From: Faeciplasma sp048393055
Lineage (GTDB): Bacteria > Bacillota > Clostridia > Oscillospirales > Ruminococcaceae
Direction: 5' to 3'
Assembly: GCA_048393055.1 (NCBI GenBank)
Contig: DBFJJS010000012.1
Location: forward strand, 1-64,000
Length of the DNA: 64,000 nt
A program made the position numbers and the translations under genes. The notes under the pieces were generated by a model. The model was not told where the DNA came from. It made no database searches and saw only the letters and a program-made list of their open reading frames with translations. This document shows, piece by piece, positions 50,255-58,745 of the stretch (positions are counted from its first letter, which is position 1; each line of letters opens with the position of its first letter).

Positions 50255-51721
50255 ATGCTAAAAAGGATTTTAACTATGGCTATGGCCATAATTATGATTT
50301 TAGTATTTGTTGGCTGCGGCAAGGAAACCAGGCAGGTCGTCCAGGTAACCCTCTCCACAGAGGATTCACAGGCGATTCTTGCTGCCGCGGGAATTACGCT
50401 TCCTGACGTTGAAGAAGCTGCCGGAGCTAATTCGGTTGTAAAGTTCTTCTGCTGGTATGATCCGTTCCAGAACTATTCTCAGGATGAAATCGTAAATACC
50501 GGATATTGGACGTTCCAGGAAAAGTATGGCGGTTCAATTGAATGGATACAAACCGATTATTTTGAGAGATCCGACGATCTTGCGCAGTTTGTTCTTTCAA
50601 GCAACGTTCCTGACTTTACTGTCGCAGGTACGTCTAACACCGCTACATACCCCATGAGCTGTATCAAGGGAATGTATGAGCCTATCGACGAGTGGATAGA
50701 CTACACAGATCCGCTTTGGGAGGGAATGGCGGATGCCGCTGAGTACTTTACATTAGGCGACAGTCACTTTGCCATCGTAACAGATTTAAGCTATAAGGAC
50801 GTATGCCCCTATAACCGCAGAGTTATTGACGAGTGGGGATTTGATGATCCTGCCGAGCTTTACCTCAACGATGAGTGGACATGGGACGTATTTTACGAGA
50901 TGTGCATGACATTCTCCGATCCCGATGAGAACCGATATGCCCTTGACGGCTGGTACTATGTAAACGGTATCTGCGAGCAGTCTTCTGGTATAACCATTAT
51001 TTCAAGGGATGAGGACGGCAAGTTTATCTCCAACCTTGACAATCCTATTATAGAAGTAGCTGAAAATATGATTTACGACCTCGTTAAGAACGAATGCACA
51101 TATCGCGAGGGCTCGGACTACTGGGCAGGAAGAAACGATATGCAGTACGGCGCGGGTGTAAACGAAGGGCTTTGCCTGTTCTGGTTCTGCGATAGAAGCG
51201 GATTTACGCTTCCTGTTGAAGAAGTGAACGCTATCTGGGGCGATATCGAAGCTGGAGAGCTCATGTTTGTTCCGCTTCCCAGATATCAGGACGGCGACGG
51301 TATCTACTATCTCAACGCTACTCCGTCCGGATACATGATGATAAGCGGCGCTACTAACCCCGAGGGCGTTGCCCTTCTGGCTTCATGCGAAAGATTTAAG
51401 GTAATAGACCCGACTGTTATCGACATCGACCGTAAGCAGCTCGAGGAGAAGTACAAGTGGACGCAGGAAATGCTTGAAATGCACGATACCTGCAACCAGC
51501 TCGTTCAGGATAATGTAGTTATGTTCTACACCGGCGACTTGACCAGCAACCTCAACAACGTTTACAACAGCATTGACTGGGGCATCAACAGAGGCGGCGC
51601 AGGAACCTCGTGGGCTCAGATCAAGGAGTCTAACAGAGAGGCGCTTGATTATTACCTTGAAGAGCTGAATTCTTATATTGACGAATATAACGAATCGGGC
51701 GCTGTAGCAGGCATTAGCTAA
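50255..51721 (+). CDS. extracellular solute-binding lipoprotein (family 1), copy B
   Basis: 488 residues, a clear tandem paralogue of copy A: identical runs such as AAAGITLPDVEEAAGANS, YNRRVIDEWGFDDPAELYLN and PVEEVNAIWGDIEAGELMF. Lipobox FVGC. The differences gather in the middle (for example VNGICEQSSGITIISRDEDG against AGAIVESTGQQMLQLDENG), which is where ligand contacts are expected. It has its own promoter and terminator, so the two copies can be regulated apart. Ligand unknown. Confidence 0.88.
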   Translation: MLKRILTMAMAIIMILVFVGCGKETRQVVQVTLSTEDSQAILAAAGITLPDVEEAAGANSVVKFFCWYDPFQNYSQDEIVNTGYWTFQEKYGGSIEWIQTDYFERSDDLAQFVLSSNVPDFTVAGTSNTATYPMSCIKGMYEPIDEWIDYTDPLWEGMADAAEYFTLGDSHFAIVTDLSYKDVCPYNRRVIDEWGFDDPAELYLNDEWTWDVFYEMCMTFSDPDENRYALDGWYYVNGICEQSSGITIISRDEDGKFISNLDNPIIEVAENMIYDLVKNECTYREGSDYWAGRNDMQYGAGVNEGLCLFWFCDRSGFTLPVEEVNAIWGDIEAGELMFVPLPRYQDGDGIYYLNATPSGYMMISGATNPEGVALLASCERFKVIDPTVIDIDRKQLEEKYKWTQEMLEMHDTCNQLVQDNVVMFYTGDLTSNLNNVYNSIDWGINRGGAGTSWAQIKESNREALDYYLEELNSYIDEYNESGAVAGIS

Positions 51722-51771
51722 AGCTAATGTGCGGATATTAGTTCACGCTGATACACAGGCATCGGCTGATT

Positions 51772-51911
51772 TTGACGTACGTATACAAATCATTTGGTAT
51801 AATGTTCTGCGTCAAGTCGCGCTAAGGCTCGCTTGAGCCCGTATATATAAAGCTGACGGCAAAACCGGTCTCGCTCAAATTTGCGGCGGGACCGGTTTAC
51901 ACTTGTTTTTA
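51772..51911 (+). ncRNA. candidate small RNA (promoter, ~100-base transcript, terminator)
   Basis: TTGACG at 51772-51777 and an extended -10 TGG-TATAAT at 51795-51803 (spacer 20, long but tolerable with the TG) lie before a ~100-base segment with internal pairing (GGCTC/GAGCC and GTCA/TGAC). It ends in a terminator at 51862-51911 (AAACCGGTC/GACCGGTTT, then ACACTTGTTTTT). No ORF of note is inside. The terminator could instead belong to the solute-binding gene. Confidence 0.4.
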
Positions 51912-51984
51912 GGCTTTAGTGCGGAGTATCCATACACAGCGCTTTAAAAATACTTTAACGGCATATGAAAGCGGAAACGCGCGT

Positions 51985-52026
51985 AAAAAAAGCAGGTCCC
52001 GGAGCTGTAAAACCCGGCGGGACCCG
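51985..52026 (-). terminator. terminator of the 39-residue membrane protein gene
   Basis: GGTCCCG and CGGGACC pair on the minus strand, followed by TGCTTTTTTT. Confidence 0.7.
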
Positions 52027-52055
52027 TTTTGCGTCTGGAGAAAACGAGCGCAGCT

Positions 52056-52175
52056 TTATGCTACGTCAAAATATTTGCGCGTGCCAAAACCTATGGTCTC
52101 GGACGCGAGCTTAATGACTCCTGCAATGACGCAGACAACGATTATCACCGCAAGTGCTCTTGAAAATTTCTTCAT
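52056..52175 (-). CDS. 39-residue single-pass membrane protein
   Basis: The ATG at 52175 has AAAGGATGG eight or so bases upstream. The protein starts MKKFSRALAVIIVVCVIAGV and ends TRKYFDVA: a basic start, one hydrophobic helix of about 17 residues and a short polar tail. A -10 TATACT (minus strand, 52230-52225) and a T-run terminator at 51985-52026 frame it as its own gene. The family is not recognised. Possibilities are a small regulatory membrane protein or a type I toxin-like peptide. Confidence 0.6.
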   Translation of the reverse strand: MKKFSRALAVIIVVCVIAGVIKLASETIGFGTRKYFDVA

Positions 52176-52224
52176 ATATTACCATCCTTTTTTAAAAACA
52201 TGTGCTGCTGTTCGTATCTATTAC

Positions 52225-52230
52225 AGTATA
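52225..52230 (-). promoter_or_regulatory. -10 element for the 39-residue protein gene
   Basis: TATACT on the minus strand about 50 bases before the ATG; the -35 is weak. Confidence 0.4.
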
Positions 52231-52348
52231 GCACATATTTTTTTGGATTAACAGTCCCCAAGGCAGTTTTTTCTTGATTTTTTTATGTAATGCGGATATA
52301 ATTAATGTAATTACTGCGCAGATGAATTAGCTTATAGGAGGCGTAACG

Positions 52349-53815
52349 GTGTCGGACAGGGCAAAAAGCTATAAAACGTTGATTTTCAATACGCTTATTT
52401 TTGCGCTTGGGTCGTTTGGCTCAAAGCTGCTGGTATTGATACTTGTCCCCCTTTATACCTCGGCGCTCTCTCCTGCCGAATACGGCACTGTAGATCTTAT
52501 CGCTCAGACCGCCAACATCCTTATCCCGATTTTTACGCTGAGTATTTCAGAGGCAGCGCTTCGCTTTGGTCTGGATACAAAGGACGAAATCGAGAGAAAG
52601 CGGATATACACTGTGTGCCTTAGAGTGATAGCGATAGGGCTTTTGCTGATGGCTGTTATCTTTCCCGCTCTGTCTAGGCTTGAATATCTGAGCGGTCAGA
52701 CAGTCACTCTCTATATATATGTGTGGACGTCTTCACTGAGGCAGCTTAATATGACGTTTACCCGCGCGCTTGAAAAGGTAAAGCTCTTTGCCGTGGACGG
52801 GATTATCTGTACTCTGACGATGCTTCTTTTGAACATCCTGTTTTTGCTCGGCTTTAAGTGGGGCATGACGGGGTATCTTCTTGCAATTATCATTTCTGAC
52901 CTGATATCGAGCGTGTTTTTGTTTACCGCCGGGCGGCTGTGGAGGTATGTCGGATTCAAGAGGGTAAACAGGCGTCTTGTAACAAGTATGATACGCTACG
53001 CTGCCCCGATGGTGCCCGCTACCTTACTCTGGCTGATTACAAGCATTTCGGACAGGTTTATCCTGAGGTATTTTCACGGCGAGTATTTAAACGGAATTCT
53101 GGCGATAGCGTATAAAATACCTACCATACTTACAACAGTGTTCACGATGTTTTCACAGGCGTGGAACATGTCCGCAATAAGCGAAAACAACTCCTCCGGC
53201 AGAAACCGGTTCTACACGGAGGTGTTCAGCCTGAATCAGTCGTTTATGTATGTGTTGTCAGCTGGAATACTGCTTCTGATAAAGCCGATTACATACGTCT
53301 GGGTGGACAGCGACTATTTTATTTCCTATAAATACGCGCCTATACTGGTGCTCGCGACGGTATTCACCTGCTTCAACGTCTTTTTGGGCTCGGTGTACAT
53401 TGCCCAGAAAAAGACCAAGCACACGTTTTTCACTTCCCTTGCAGCGGGACTGATAAACATTGTCCTCAACTTTGCGCTGATACCCAAATACGATATATAC
53501 GGTGCAGCGATAGCTACATTTATAGCGTATTTTGTTGTATTCTTCTACCGTCTTTACGACTCCAGAAGGTATATACGCTTTGGCTTTTCACTGTCGAAGA
53601 TTTTGACAAATACCGTGCTTCTTGCGGTGATGGTCGTAATAAACCAGCTTGAGGTGAACGCATGGCTTATGTATCTGTCGCTCGGATTTGTGTTTTTGAT
53701 GGTGGTAGCGGTAAACCTGCGGGAGCTTTTGCCGATAGCTCTGCTTATAATACCAAAGAGGCTGAGGGCAAGAGTGCCGTTTTTAAATAAGCTGGAGAAA
53801 AAATTAAAACCATAA
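52349..53815 (+). CDS. polysaccharide flippase (MOP/Wzx-like)
   Basis: 488 residues with about fourteen membrane helices, the layout of the oligosaccharide flippase family; LVLILVPLYTSALSPAEYGT is the typical N-terminal element. It moves lipid-linked glycan units across the membrane. It begins with GTG, with AGGAGG upstream. No glycan biosynthesis genes flank it. A MurJ role is possible but less likely, since the sequence is closer to the RfbX-type. Confidence 0.88.
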   Translation: MSDRAKSYKTLIFNTLIFALGSFGSKLLVLILVPLYTSALSPAEYGTVDLIAQTANILIPIFTLSISEAALRFGLDTKDEIERKRIYTVCLRVIAIGLLLMAVIFPALSRLEYLSGQTVTLYIYVWTSSLRQLNMTFTRALEKVKLFAVDGIICTLTMLLLNILFLLGFKWGMTGYLLAIIISDLISSVFLFTAGRLWRYVGFKRVNRRLVTSMIRYAAPMVPATLLWLITSISDRFILRYFHGEYLNGILAIAYKIPTILTTVFTMFSQAWNMSAISENNSSGRNRFYTEVFSLNQSFMYVLSAGILLLIKPITYVWVDSDYFISYKYAPILVLATVFTCFNVFLGSVYIAQKKTKHTFFTSLAAGLINIVLNFALIPKYDIYGAAIATFIAYFVVFFYRLYDSRRYIRFGFSLSKILTNTVLLAVMVVINQLEVNAWLMYLSLGFVFLMVVAVNLRELLPIALLIIPKRLRARVPFLNKLEKKLKP

Positions 53816-53835
53816 TTACCGAAAGGAGAAACATC

Positions 53836-54096
53836 ATGGCAGAGCTTAAGTATGAAATCAAGGAGCATTTGGGAGTGCTTTCTGAAAACGCAAAGGGCTG
53901 GACAAAGGAGGTAAACCTCATAAGCTGGAACGACTACGCTCCCAAGTACGACATCAGGGAGTGGTCTCCGGACCACACAAGAATGGGCAAGGGCGTGACG
54001 CTGACGGCTGAGGAATACGAAAACCTGCGCAGGCTCATCATGGGCGAGCCTGTAGACCTCGGCGGAGACGACGTGGACGAAAGCGAGATACTTTAA
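53836..54096 (+). CDS. ydbC: YdbC-type PC4-fold single-strand DNA-binding protein
   Basis: 86 residues. LGVLSENAKGWTKEVNLISW and KYDIREWSPDHTRMGKGVTL are the hallmark of YdbC, a small dimeric relative of the eukaryotic coactivator PC4 that binds single-stranded DNA. An acidic tail follows the usual end. AAAGGAG precedes the ATG, 20 bases after the flippase gene. Functional link to the flippase is not evident. Confidence 0.9.
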   Translation: MAELKYEIKEHLGVLSENAKGWTKEVNLISWNDYAPKYDIREWSPDHTRMGKGVTLTAEEYENLRRLIMGEPVDLGGDDVDESEIL

Positions 54097-54127
54097 AGAC
54101 GTGACATAAGCTTTATTCTATATAAAA

Positions 54128-54160
54128 AACACTCCGTGAAGCCTTTCGCGGGGTGTTTTT
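54128..54160. terminator. bidirectional terminator between ydbC and the histidine phosphatase gene
   Basis: AACACTCCG...GAA pairs with TTCGCGGGGTGTT; both strands continue with a T-run. Confidence 0.85.
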
Positions 54161-54194
54161 TATCTGTGCAGGCAGACGCTTTAAATGACATGGG

Positions 54195-54881
54195 TCAGAT
54201 ATTTTCCGGCTCGCCGTCTATAAAGCTGTCAAACTCGGGCGACGAACCATCGCGGGAGTTTTCCTCTTTAGCGTAAGGAAGCCTTCCCAGTATCTCAAAC
54301 GCTCCGGCGGTTTGCCACAGCTGGGCTGTCGCAAGGACGGTAAAGCCCTCGCAGAAGTCGCATACAAGGTCGTTGGGACTGAATTTCGGAAGTCCGAAGC
54401 AGCTTAGCATATTCATGATAATTCCGCCGTGCGTCACGATGGCCGCGTTTTCATAGCCGTTTTTCATCATGTCCTCGATAATAAAGCTTATGCCTTCGTA
54501 GCAGCGCTCAACGACCTTTCGCATGCTCTCGCCGTTTGGCGGGGGGTTGTCAAGACCTCCCTTGAGAAATTGGATGTAATCCGGTCTGCCCATAAGCTCG
54601 GTCGCCTTTTTTCCCTCAAAGTCTCCGAAATTCATCTCCCTCAGCTCCGGCACTACCCTTGCGTACCCCTTGGGATAGATAAACGAGGCGGTGGCTATGC
54701 ACCTTTTAAGCGGGCTTACGTATACCCTGTCCACATGAGGATAGGCAAAGTCCTCAAGCTTTTTTTCAAGCTCCCGCCTGCCTCGTTCCGATACGGGCGA
54801 CTCGGTTATCCCGATGTACCTGCCCTCCTCGTTTGCCTGCGTGATGGCATGGCGGATAAAATGAATGCGGTATCCTTTCAT
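54195..54881 (-). CDS. histidine phosphatase family protein
   Basis: 228 residues. The catalytic FIRHAITQANEEGRYIG near 8-24 has RHA in place of RHG, still with the phospho-accepting His; the second His is in VTHGGIIM near 150, and the middle YVSPLKRCIATA binds phosphate. Substrates in the family range from phosphoglycerate to cobalamin precursors; it cannot be assigned here. Single gene. Confidence 0.88.
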   Translation of the reverse strand: MKGYRIHFIRHAITQANEEGRYIGITESPVSERGRRELEKKLEDFAYPHVDRVYVSPLKRCIATASFIYPKGYARVVPELREMNFGDFEGKKATELMGRPDYIQFLKGGLDNPPPNGESMRKVVERCYEGISFIIEDMMKNGYENAAIVTHGGIIMNMLSCFGLPKFSPNDLVCDFCEGFTVLATAQLWQTAGAFEILGRLPYAKEENSRDGSSPEFDSFIDGEPENI

Positions 54882-54968
54882 GGCTTGATCCCCTCCCGTG
54901 TTTCTCGCTTGACATTATGTACAAAAAACATCTCTTAAATTCATTAATAATTACGCCGCCGTTTCTTA

Positions 54969-54997
54969 TTTACAATCTGTAAAAAACGGTGTATAAT
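54969..54997 (+). promoter_or_regulatory. promoter with palindromic operator for the XRE gene at 55030
   Basis: TTTACA at 54969-54974, 17 bases, TATAAT at 54992-54997. The -35 is one arm of the dyad TTTACA-ATC-TGTAAA (54969-54983), well placed for self-repression. Confidence 0.75.
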
Positions 54998-55029
54998 ATT
55001 CACTACGTTGTTGAAATGAGGCCGAAGAA

Positions 55030-55734
55030 ATGAACACTGATTTTCCAAGAATAATGACTCTTTTAAGGAAAGAGAAAAAAATATCTCAGAAAAAAGCCGC
55101 CGAGGAGCTTGGGGTGTCCCAGGCGCTTTTGTCGCACTATGAAAACGGCAAGCGCGAATGCGGGCTTGAGTTTTTAGTAAAGGCGGCCGACTATTACAGC
55201 GTTTCCTGCGACTATCTTTTGGGGCGCTCTCCCGAGCCGCAGGGCAAGACCATATCGATTTCGGATATACCGGACGATGACCCCGGTCACCGCGACAGGG
55301 TCACCCCCGGCACCGTGATGATAGCGTTTAATAAAAAGCTTATTGTAAACTCCCTGAACGTGCTGTTTTCGCTTTTGTCAAAGTTCCGCAGCGCGACGGT
55401 CATAAAAGAGGCGTCCTCGTATGTGATGCTGGCGGTTTACAAGGCGTTCAGGTATGTGTATTCGGCAAATAAATCAAACGACCAGAACTTCTTTATGATA
55501 GACAAGACCGCTGCGGCGTCGGGATGCGACGCTGCCATGAGCATGGCTGAGGCAAGGCTTAACGCCGCGTCAAACGGAGTAAGCCTTGACGGGGAGGATG
55601 CGGCAGACGAAGCCGACGCTCCCGCGATAAACACGCAAAGCCTGGCTCAGGATTATCCGCAGTACTATTCCTCCACCGTTAATTTGATAAAAAACAGCGA
55701 GGCGAAGATCAAGGCGCTCGGTCTTGATAAATAG
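55030..55734 (+). CDS. XRE-family regulator with unusual C-terminal domain
   Basis: 234 residues. Residues 7-62 are a canonical Cro/C1 HTH (KKISQKKAAEELGVSQALLS then HYENGKRECGLEFL). The remaining ~170 residues (SLLSKFRSATVIKEASSYVM to LIKNSEAKIKALG) are helical and not recognised; they may sense a ligand or oligomerise. It has its own promoter with a dyad over the -35 and its own terminator, and precedes secA. Confidence 0.85.
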   Translation: MNTDFPRIMTLLRKEKKISQKKAAEELGVSQALLSHYENGKRECGLEFLVKAADYYSVSCDYLLGRSPEPQGKTISISDIPDDDPGHRDRVTPGTVMIAFNKKLIVNSLNVLFSLLSKFRSATVIKEASSYVMLAVYKAFRYVYSANKSNDQNFFMIDKTAAASGCDAAMSMAEARLNAASNGVSLDGEDAADEADAPAINTQSLAQDYPQYYSSTVNLIKNSEAKIKALGLDK

Positions 55735-55744
55735 CAGGTGTCAC

Positions 55745-55780
55745 GCCGCCGGGGCGCATACTCCGGCGGCTTTGTTTTTT
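55745..55780 (+). terminator. terminator of the XRE gene
   Basis: GCCGCCGG and CCGGCGGC pair, followed by TTTGTTTTTT. Confidence 0.9.
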
Positions 55781-55900
55781 GACTTATTACAAAGATTATA
55801 CTACCGCGCGTTCTCTATTGCAACAAAAAAGCCGCGCTTTTGTGTTTTTTGGGGGCAGAAACATTAAGGCGGCGTAATCTTTTCTTCACCAATCTGTAAT

Positions 55901-55929
55901 TTGACATATTAGGACCGCGGGAGTATACT
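55901..55929 (+). promoter_or_regulatory. sigma-A promoter of secA
   Basis: TTGACA at 55901-55906, 17 bases, TATACT at 55924-55929. Confidence 0.88.
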
Positions 55930-55983
55930 ATTATTATTGCAGGCTATACGCTTCAATACCGCAAAAGACGGAAGGAGTTTCAG

Positions 55984-58707
55984 ATGGGACTTTTAGATAA
56001 ATTATTCGGAACATACAGCGAAAGAGAGCTAAAGCGCATAGAGCCGATAAAGGATCAGGTTCTGGCACTTGAAGACAAATACCTTGCCTTTACCGACGGC
56101 GAGCTCAGAGCGGAAACCGATCGTTTCAAAAGCGAGCTTGCCGCCGGAAAGACTCTGGACGACATACTTCCCGAAGCGCTTGCCGTATGCAGGGAGGCCG
56201 CGGCGAGGGTTTTGGGAAAGCGCGCATTTCCGGTGCAGATTATCGGCGCGATAGTTTTGCACCAGGGAAGGATAGCGGAAATGAAGACCGGCGAAGGAAA
56301 AACGCTGACCGCGTGCCTGGCGTCCTACCTTAACGCTCTGTCCGGCGAGGGAGTGCATGTTGTAACGGTAAACGATTACCTTGCAAAATTCCAGTCTGAG
56401 GAAATGGGAAGGGTATATCGCTTTTTAGGGCTTACGATAGGCGTAATACTCCACTCTAAGAACAACGAGGAGCGCCGCCAGGCATACGCATGCGACATTA
56501 CCTACGGGACAAACAACGAGTTTGGCTTCGACTACCTGAGGGACAACATGGTCATTTATAAAAAGGACCGCGTTCAAAGGGGACATGCGTTTGCGATAGT
56601 GGACGAGGTCGACTCCATACTCATAGACGAGGCAAGGACGCCGCTTATTATTTCCGGCAGGGGGGACAAGTCCACCGACCTGTATGAAAAGGCGGACAGG
56701 TTTGCTAAAACGCTTAAGAAAAACGTAGTCGTTGAGCTGGAGTCCAAGCAGGACACCGATTCTCTTTACGACGGCGACTATATCGTGGATGAAAAGGCGA
56801 AAACAGCGACCCTTACAAAGGCGGGCGTCGCGAAGGCGGAGGCGTACTTTGGGGTTGAGAACCTTTCCGACACCGAAAACGTCACCCTTTTGCACCACAT
56901 CAATCAGGCGATAAAGGCCAACGGCGTCATGAAAAGGGATATAAACTACGTCGTCAAGGACGGCGAGGTCATTATAGTAGACGAATTTACCGGCCGCCTT
57001 ATGTACGGCAGAAGGTATAATGACGGGCTTCATCAGGCGATAGAGGCGAAGGAGGGCGTAAAGGTCGCGCACGAGTCCAAGACCATAGCCACGATCACCT
57101 TCCAGAATTACTTCAGGCTTTATAAAAAGCTCTCCGGCATGACGGGTACTGCCGCCACCGAGGAGGACGAGTTCAGGGAAATATATAAGCTCGACGTCGT
57201 AGTAATACCGACAAATAAGCCCATGATAAGAATAGACCATCCCGACGTGGTATATAAGACCGAAAAGGGCAAGTTCAACGCTGTTATCGACGAGGTCGTG
57301 CGATGCCACGAAAAGGGGCAGCCGGTGCTTGTTGGTACGATATCAATAGAAAAGTCGGAGCTTTTGTCTTCAATGCTTCGCCGCCGGGGCATTGAGCACG
57401 AGGTCTTAAACGCCAAGCACCATGAGCGCGAGGCGCAGATAGTAGCTCAGGCGGGACAGCTCGGAGCCGTTACCATTGCCACCAACATGGCGGGACGAGG
57501 CACCGACATCATGCTCGGAGGAAACGCCGAATTTCTGGCAAAGGGCGACCTTGTAAAGGAGGGCTACACCGAGGAGCAGATATACGATATAACCGGCTTT
57601 TCCGAGACGAATGACGAAGTAATACTTGCCGGCAGGAAAAAATACAGGGAGCTTATGGAAAAGTACTCCGTCATAACTGCCGAAAAAGCGCTCAAGGTGA
57701 AGCAGGCGGGAGGACTTTTCATCATAGGCACGGAGCGTCACGAATCGAGGCGCATAGACAACCAGCTCAGAGGAAGGGCGGGCCGTCAGGGAGACGAGGG
57801 CGAGAGCCGCTTCTATCTCTCGCTTGAGGACGATTTGATGAGGCTGTTCGGGGGCGACAGGATAAGCGCGATGATGAATACGCTAAAGGTCGATGAGAAC
57901 ACCCCGATAGAGTCGAAGATGCTGACAAGCGTTATAGAACAGTCCCAGCGCAAGGTTGAGAGCAGGAACTTTAATATACGCAAGAACGTCCTCAACTACG
58001 ACGACGTAATGAACGCCCAGAGAGAGATAATTTACGCCCAGCGCTCAAAGGTGCTCGAGGGCGAGGATATCCACGAGTACATCCTTAAGATGATAAAGGA
58101 CTTTGTGTCAAACAGCGTAAATTCTTATCTTGTGGGAGACGAGGAGGAAAACTGGAATTTCGCCGGTCTCAGGGAACACTTCGCCGGTCTGTTTACAATT
58201 GAAAACGACTTCAACTTCACTACCGCAGAGCTGAACAATATCGATAAAAACGATATTATAAGGATGACCACCGAGGCTGCGCTCAAGAGATACGATGAAA
58301 AGGAAGCCGAGCTCACGCCGCCGATACTTCGCGAGGTGGAAAGAGTCGCCCTTTTGCAGGTTGTAGACAGGAAGTGGATGCAGCATATAGACGATATGGA
58401 TGAGCTCAAGCGCGGAATATCGCTTCGGTCCTACGGCAGCCACGACCCTGTTGTGGCGTACCGGATGGAGGGCTTTGAAATGTTCGACGCAATGGTAGAG
58501 TCGATATGCGAGGACACCATCAGGATCCTTTATAACACTCACCTCAGGAAGGACAGACCGATAGAGCGAAAGCAGGTTTTAAAGGCTGAGCCCACCGGCT
58601 CGGACGGCACGGTTTCGCAGACCAGAAAAACCGGCGCAAAGGTCGGAAGGAACGACCCATGCCCATGCGGAAGCGGCAAGAAATATAAAAAGTGCTGCGG
58701 CAGGTAG
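55984..58707 (+). CDS. secA: preprotein translocase ATPase SecA
   Basis: 907 residues. Walker A MKTGEGKTLT near 100-109, DEVDSILIDEARTPLI (Walker B region), GTDIMLGG and RRIDNQLRGRAGRQGDEGES of the second RecA-like domain, the scaffold/wing region, and a C-terminal SEC-C zinc motif CPCGSGKKYKKCC. It drives secretion through SecYEG. GGAGTTTC lies before the ATG. Only one secA is in the window. Confidence 0.97.
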   Translation: MGLLDKLFGTYSERELKRIEPIKDQVLALEDKYLAFTDGELRAETDRFKSELAAGKTLDDILPEALAVCREAAARVLGKRAFPVQIIGAIVLHQGRIAEMKTGEGKTLTACLASYLNALSGEGVHVVTVNDYLAKFQSEEMGRVYRFLGLTIGVILHSKNNEERRQAYACDITYGTNNEFGFDYLRDNMVIYKKDRVQRGHAFAIVDEVDSILIDEARTPLIISGRGDKSTDLYEKADRFAKTLKKNVVVELESKQDTDSLYDGDYIVDEKAKTATLTKAGVAKAEAYFGVENLSDTENVTLLHHINQAIKANGVMKRDINYVVKDGEVIIVDEFTGRLMYGRRYNDGLHQAIEAKEGVKVAHESKTIATITFQNYFRLYKKLSGMTGTAATEEDEFREIYKLDVVVIPTNKPMIRIDHPDVVYKTEKGKFNAVIDEVVRCHEKGQPVLVGTISIEKSELLSSMLRRRGIEHEVLNAKHHEREAQIVAQAGQLGAVTIATNMAGRGTDIMLGGNAEFLAKGDLVKEGYTEEQIYDITGFSETNDEVILAGRKKYRELMEKYSVITAEKALKVKQAGGLFIIGTERHESRRIDNQLRGRAGRQGDEGESRFYLSLEDDLMRLFGGDRISAMMNTLKVDENTPIESKMLTSVIEQSQRKVESRNFNIRKNVLNYDDVMNAQREIIYAQRSKVLEGEDIHEYILKMIKDFVSNSVNSYLVGDEEENWNFAGLREHFAGLFTIENDFNFTTAELNNIDKNDIIRMTTEAALKRYDEKEAELTPPILREVERVALLQVVDRKWMQHIDDMDELKRGISLRSYGSHDPVVAYRMEGFEMFDAMVESICEDTIRILYNTHLRKDRPIERKQVLKAEPTGSDGTVSQTRKTGAKVGRNDPCPCGSGKKYKKCCGR

Positions 58708-58745
58708 GCTGCCGGAAGAAAAAATCAGTAGGAGAGTATCGTTAG

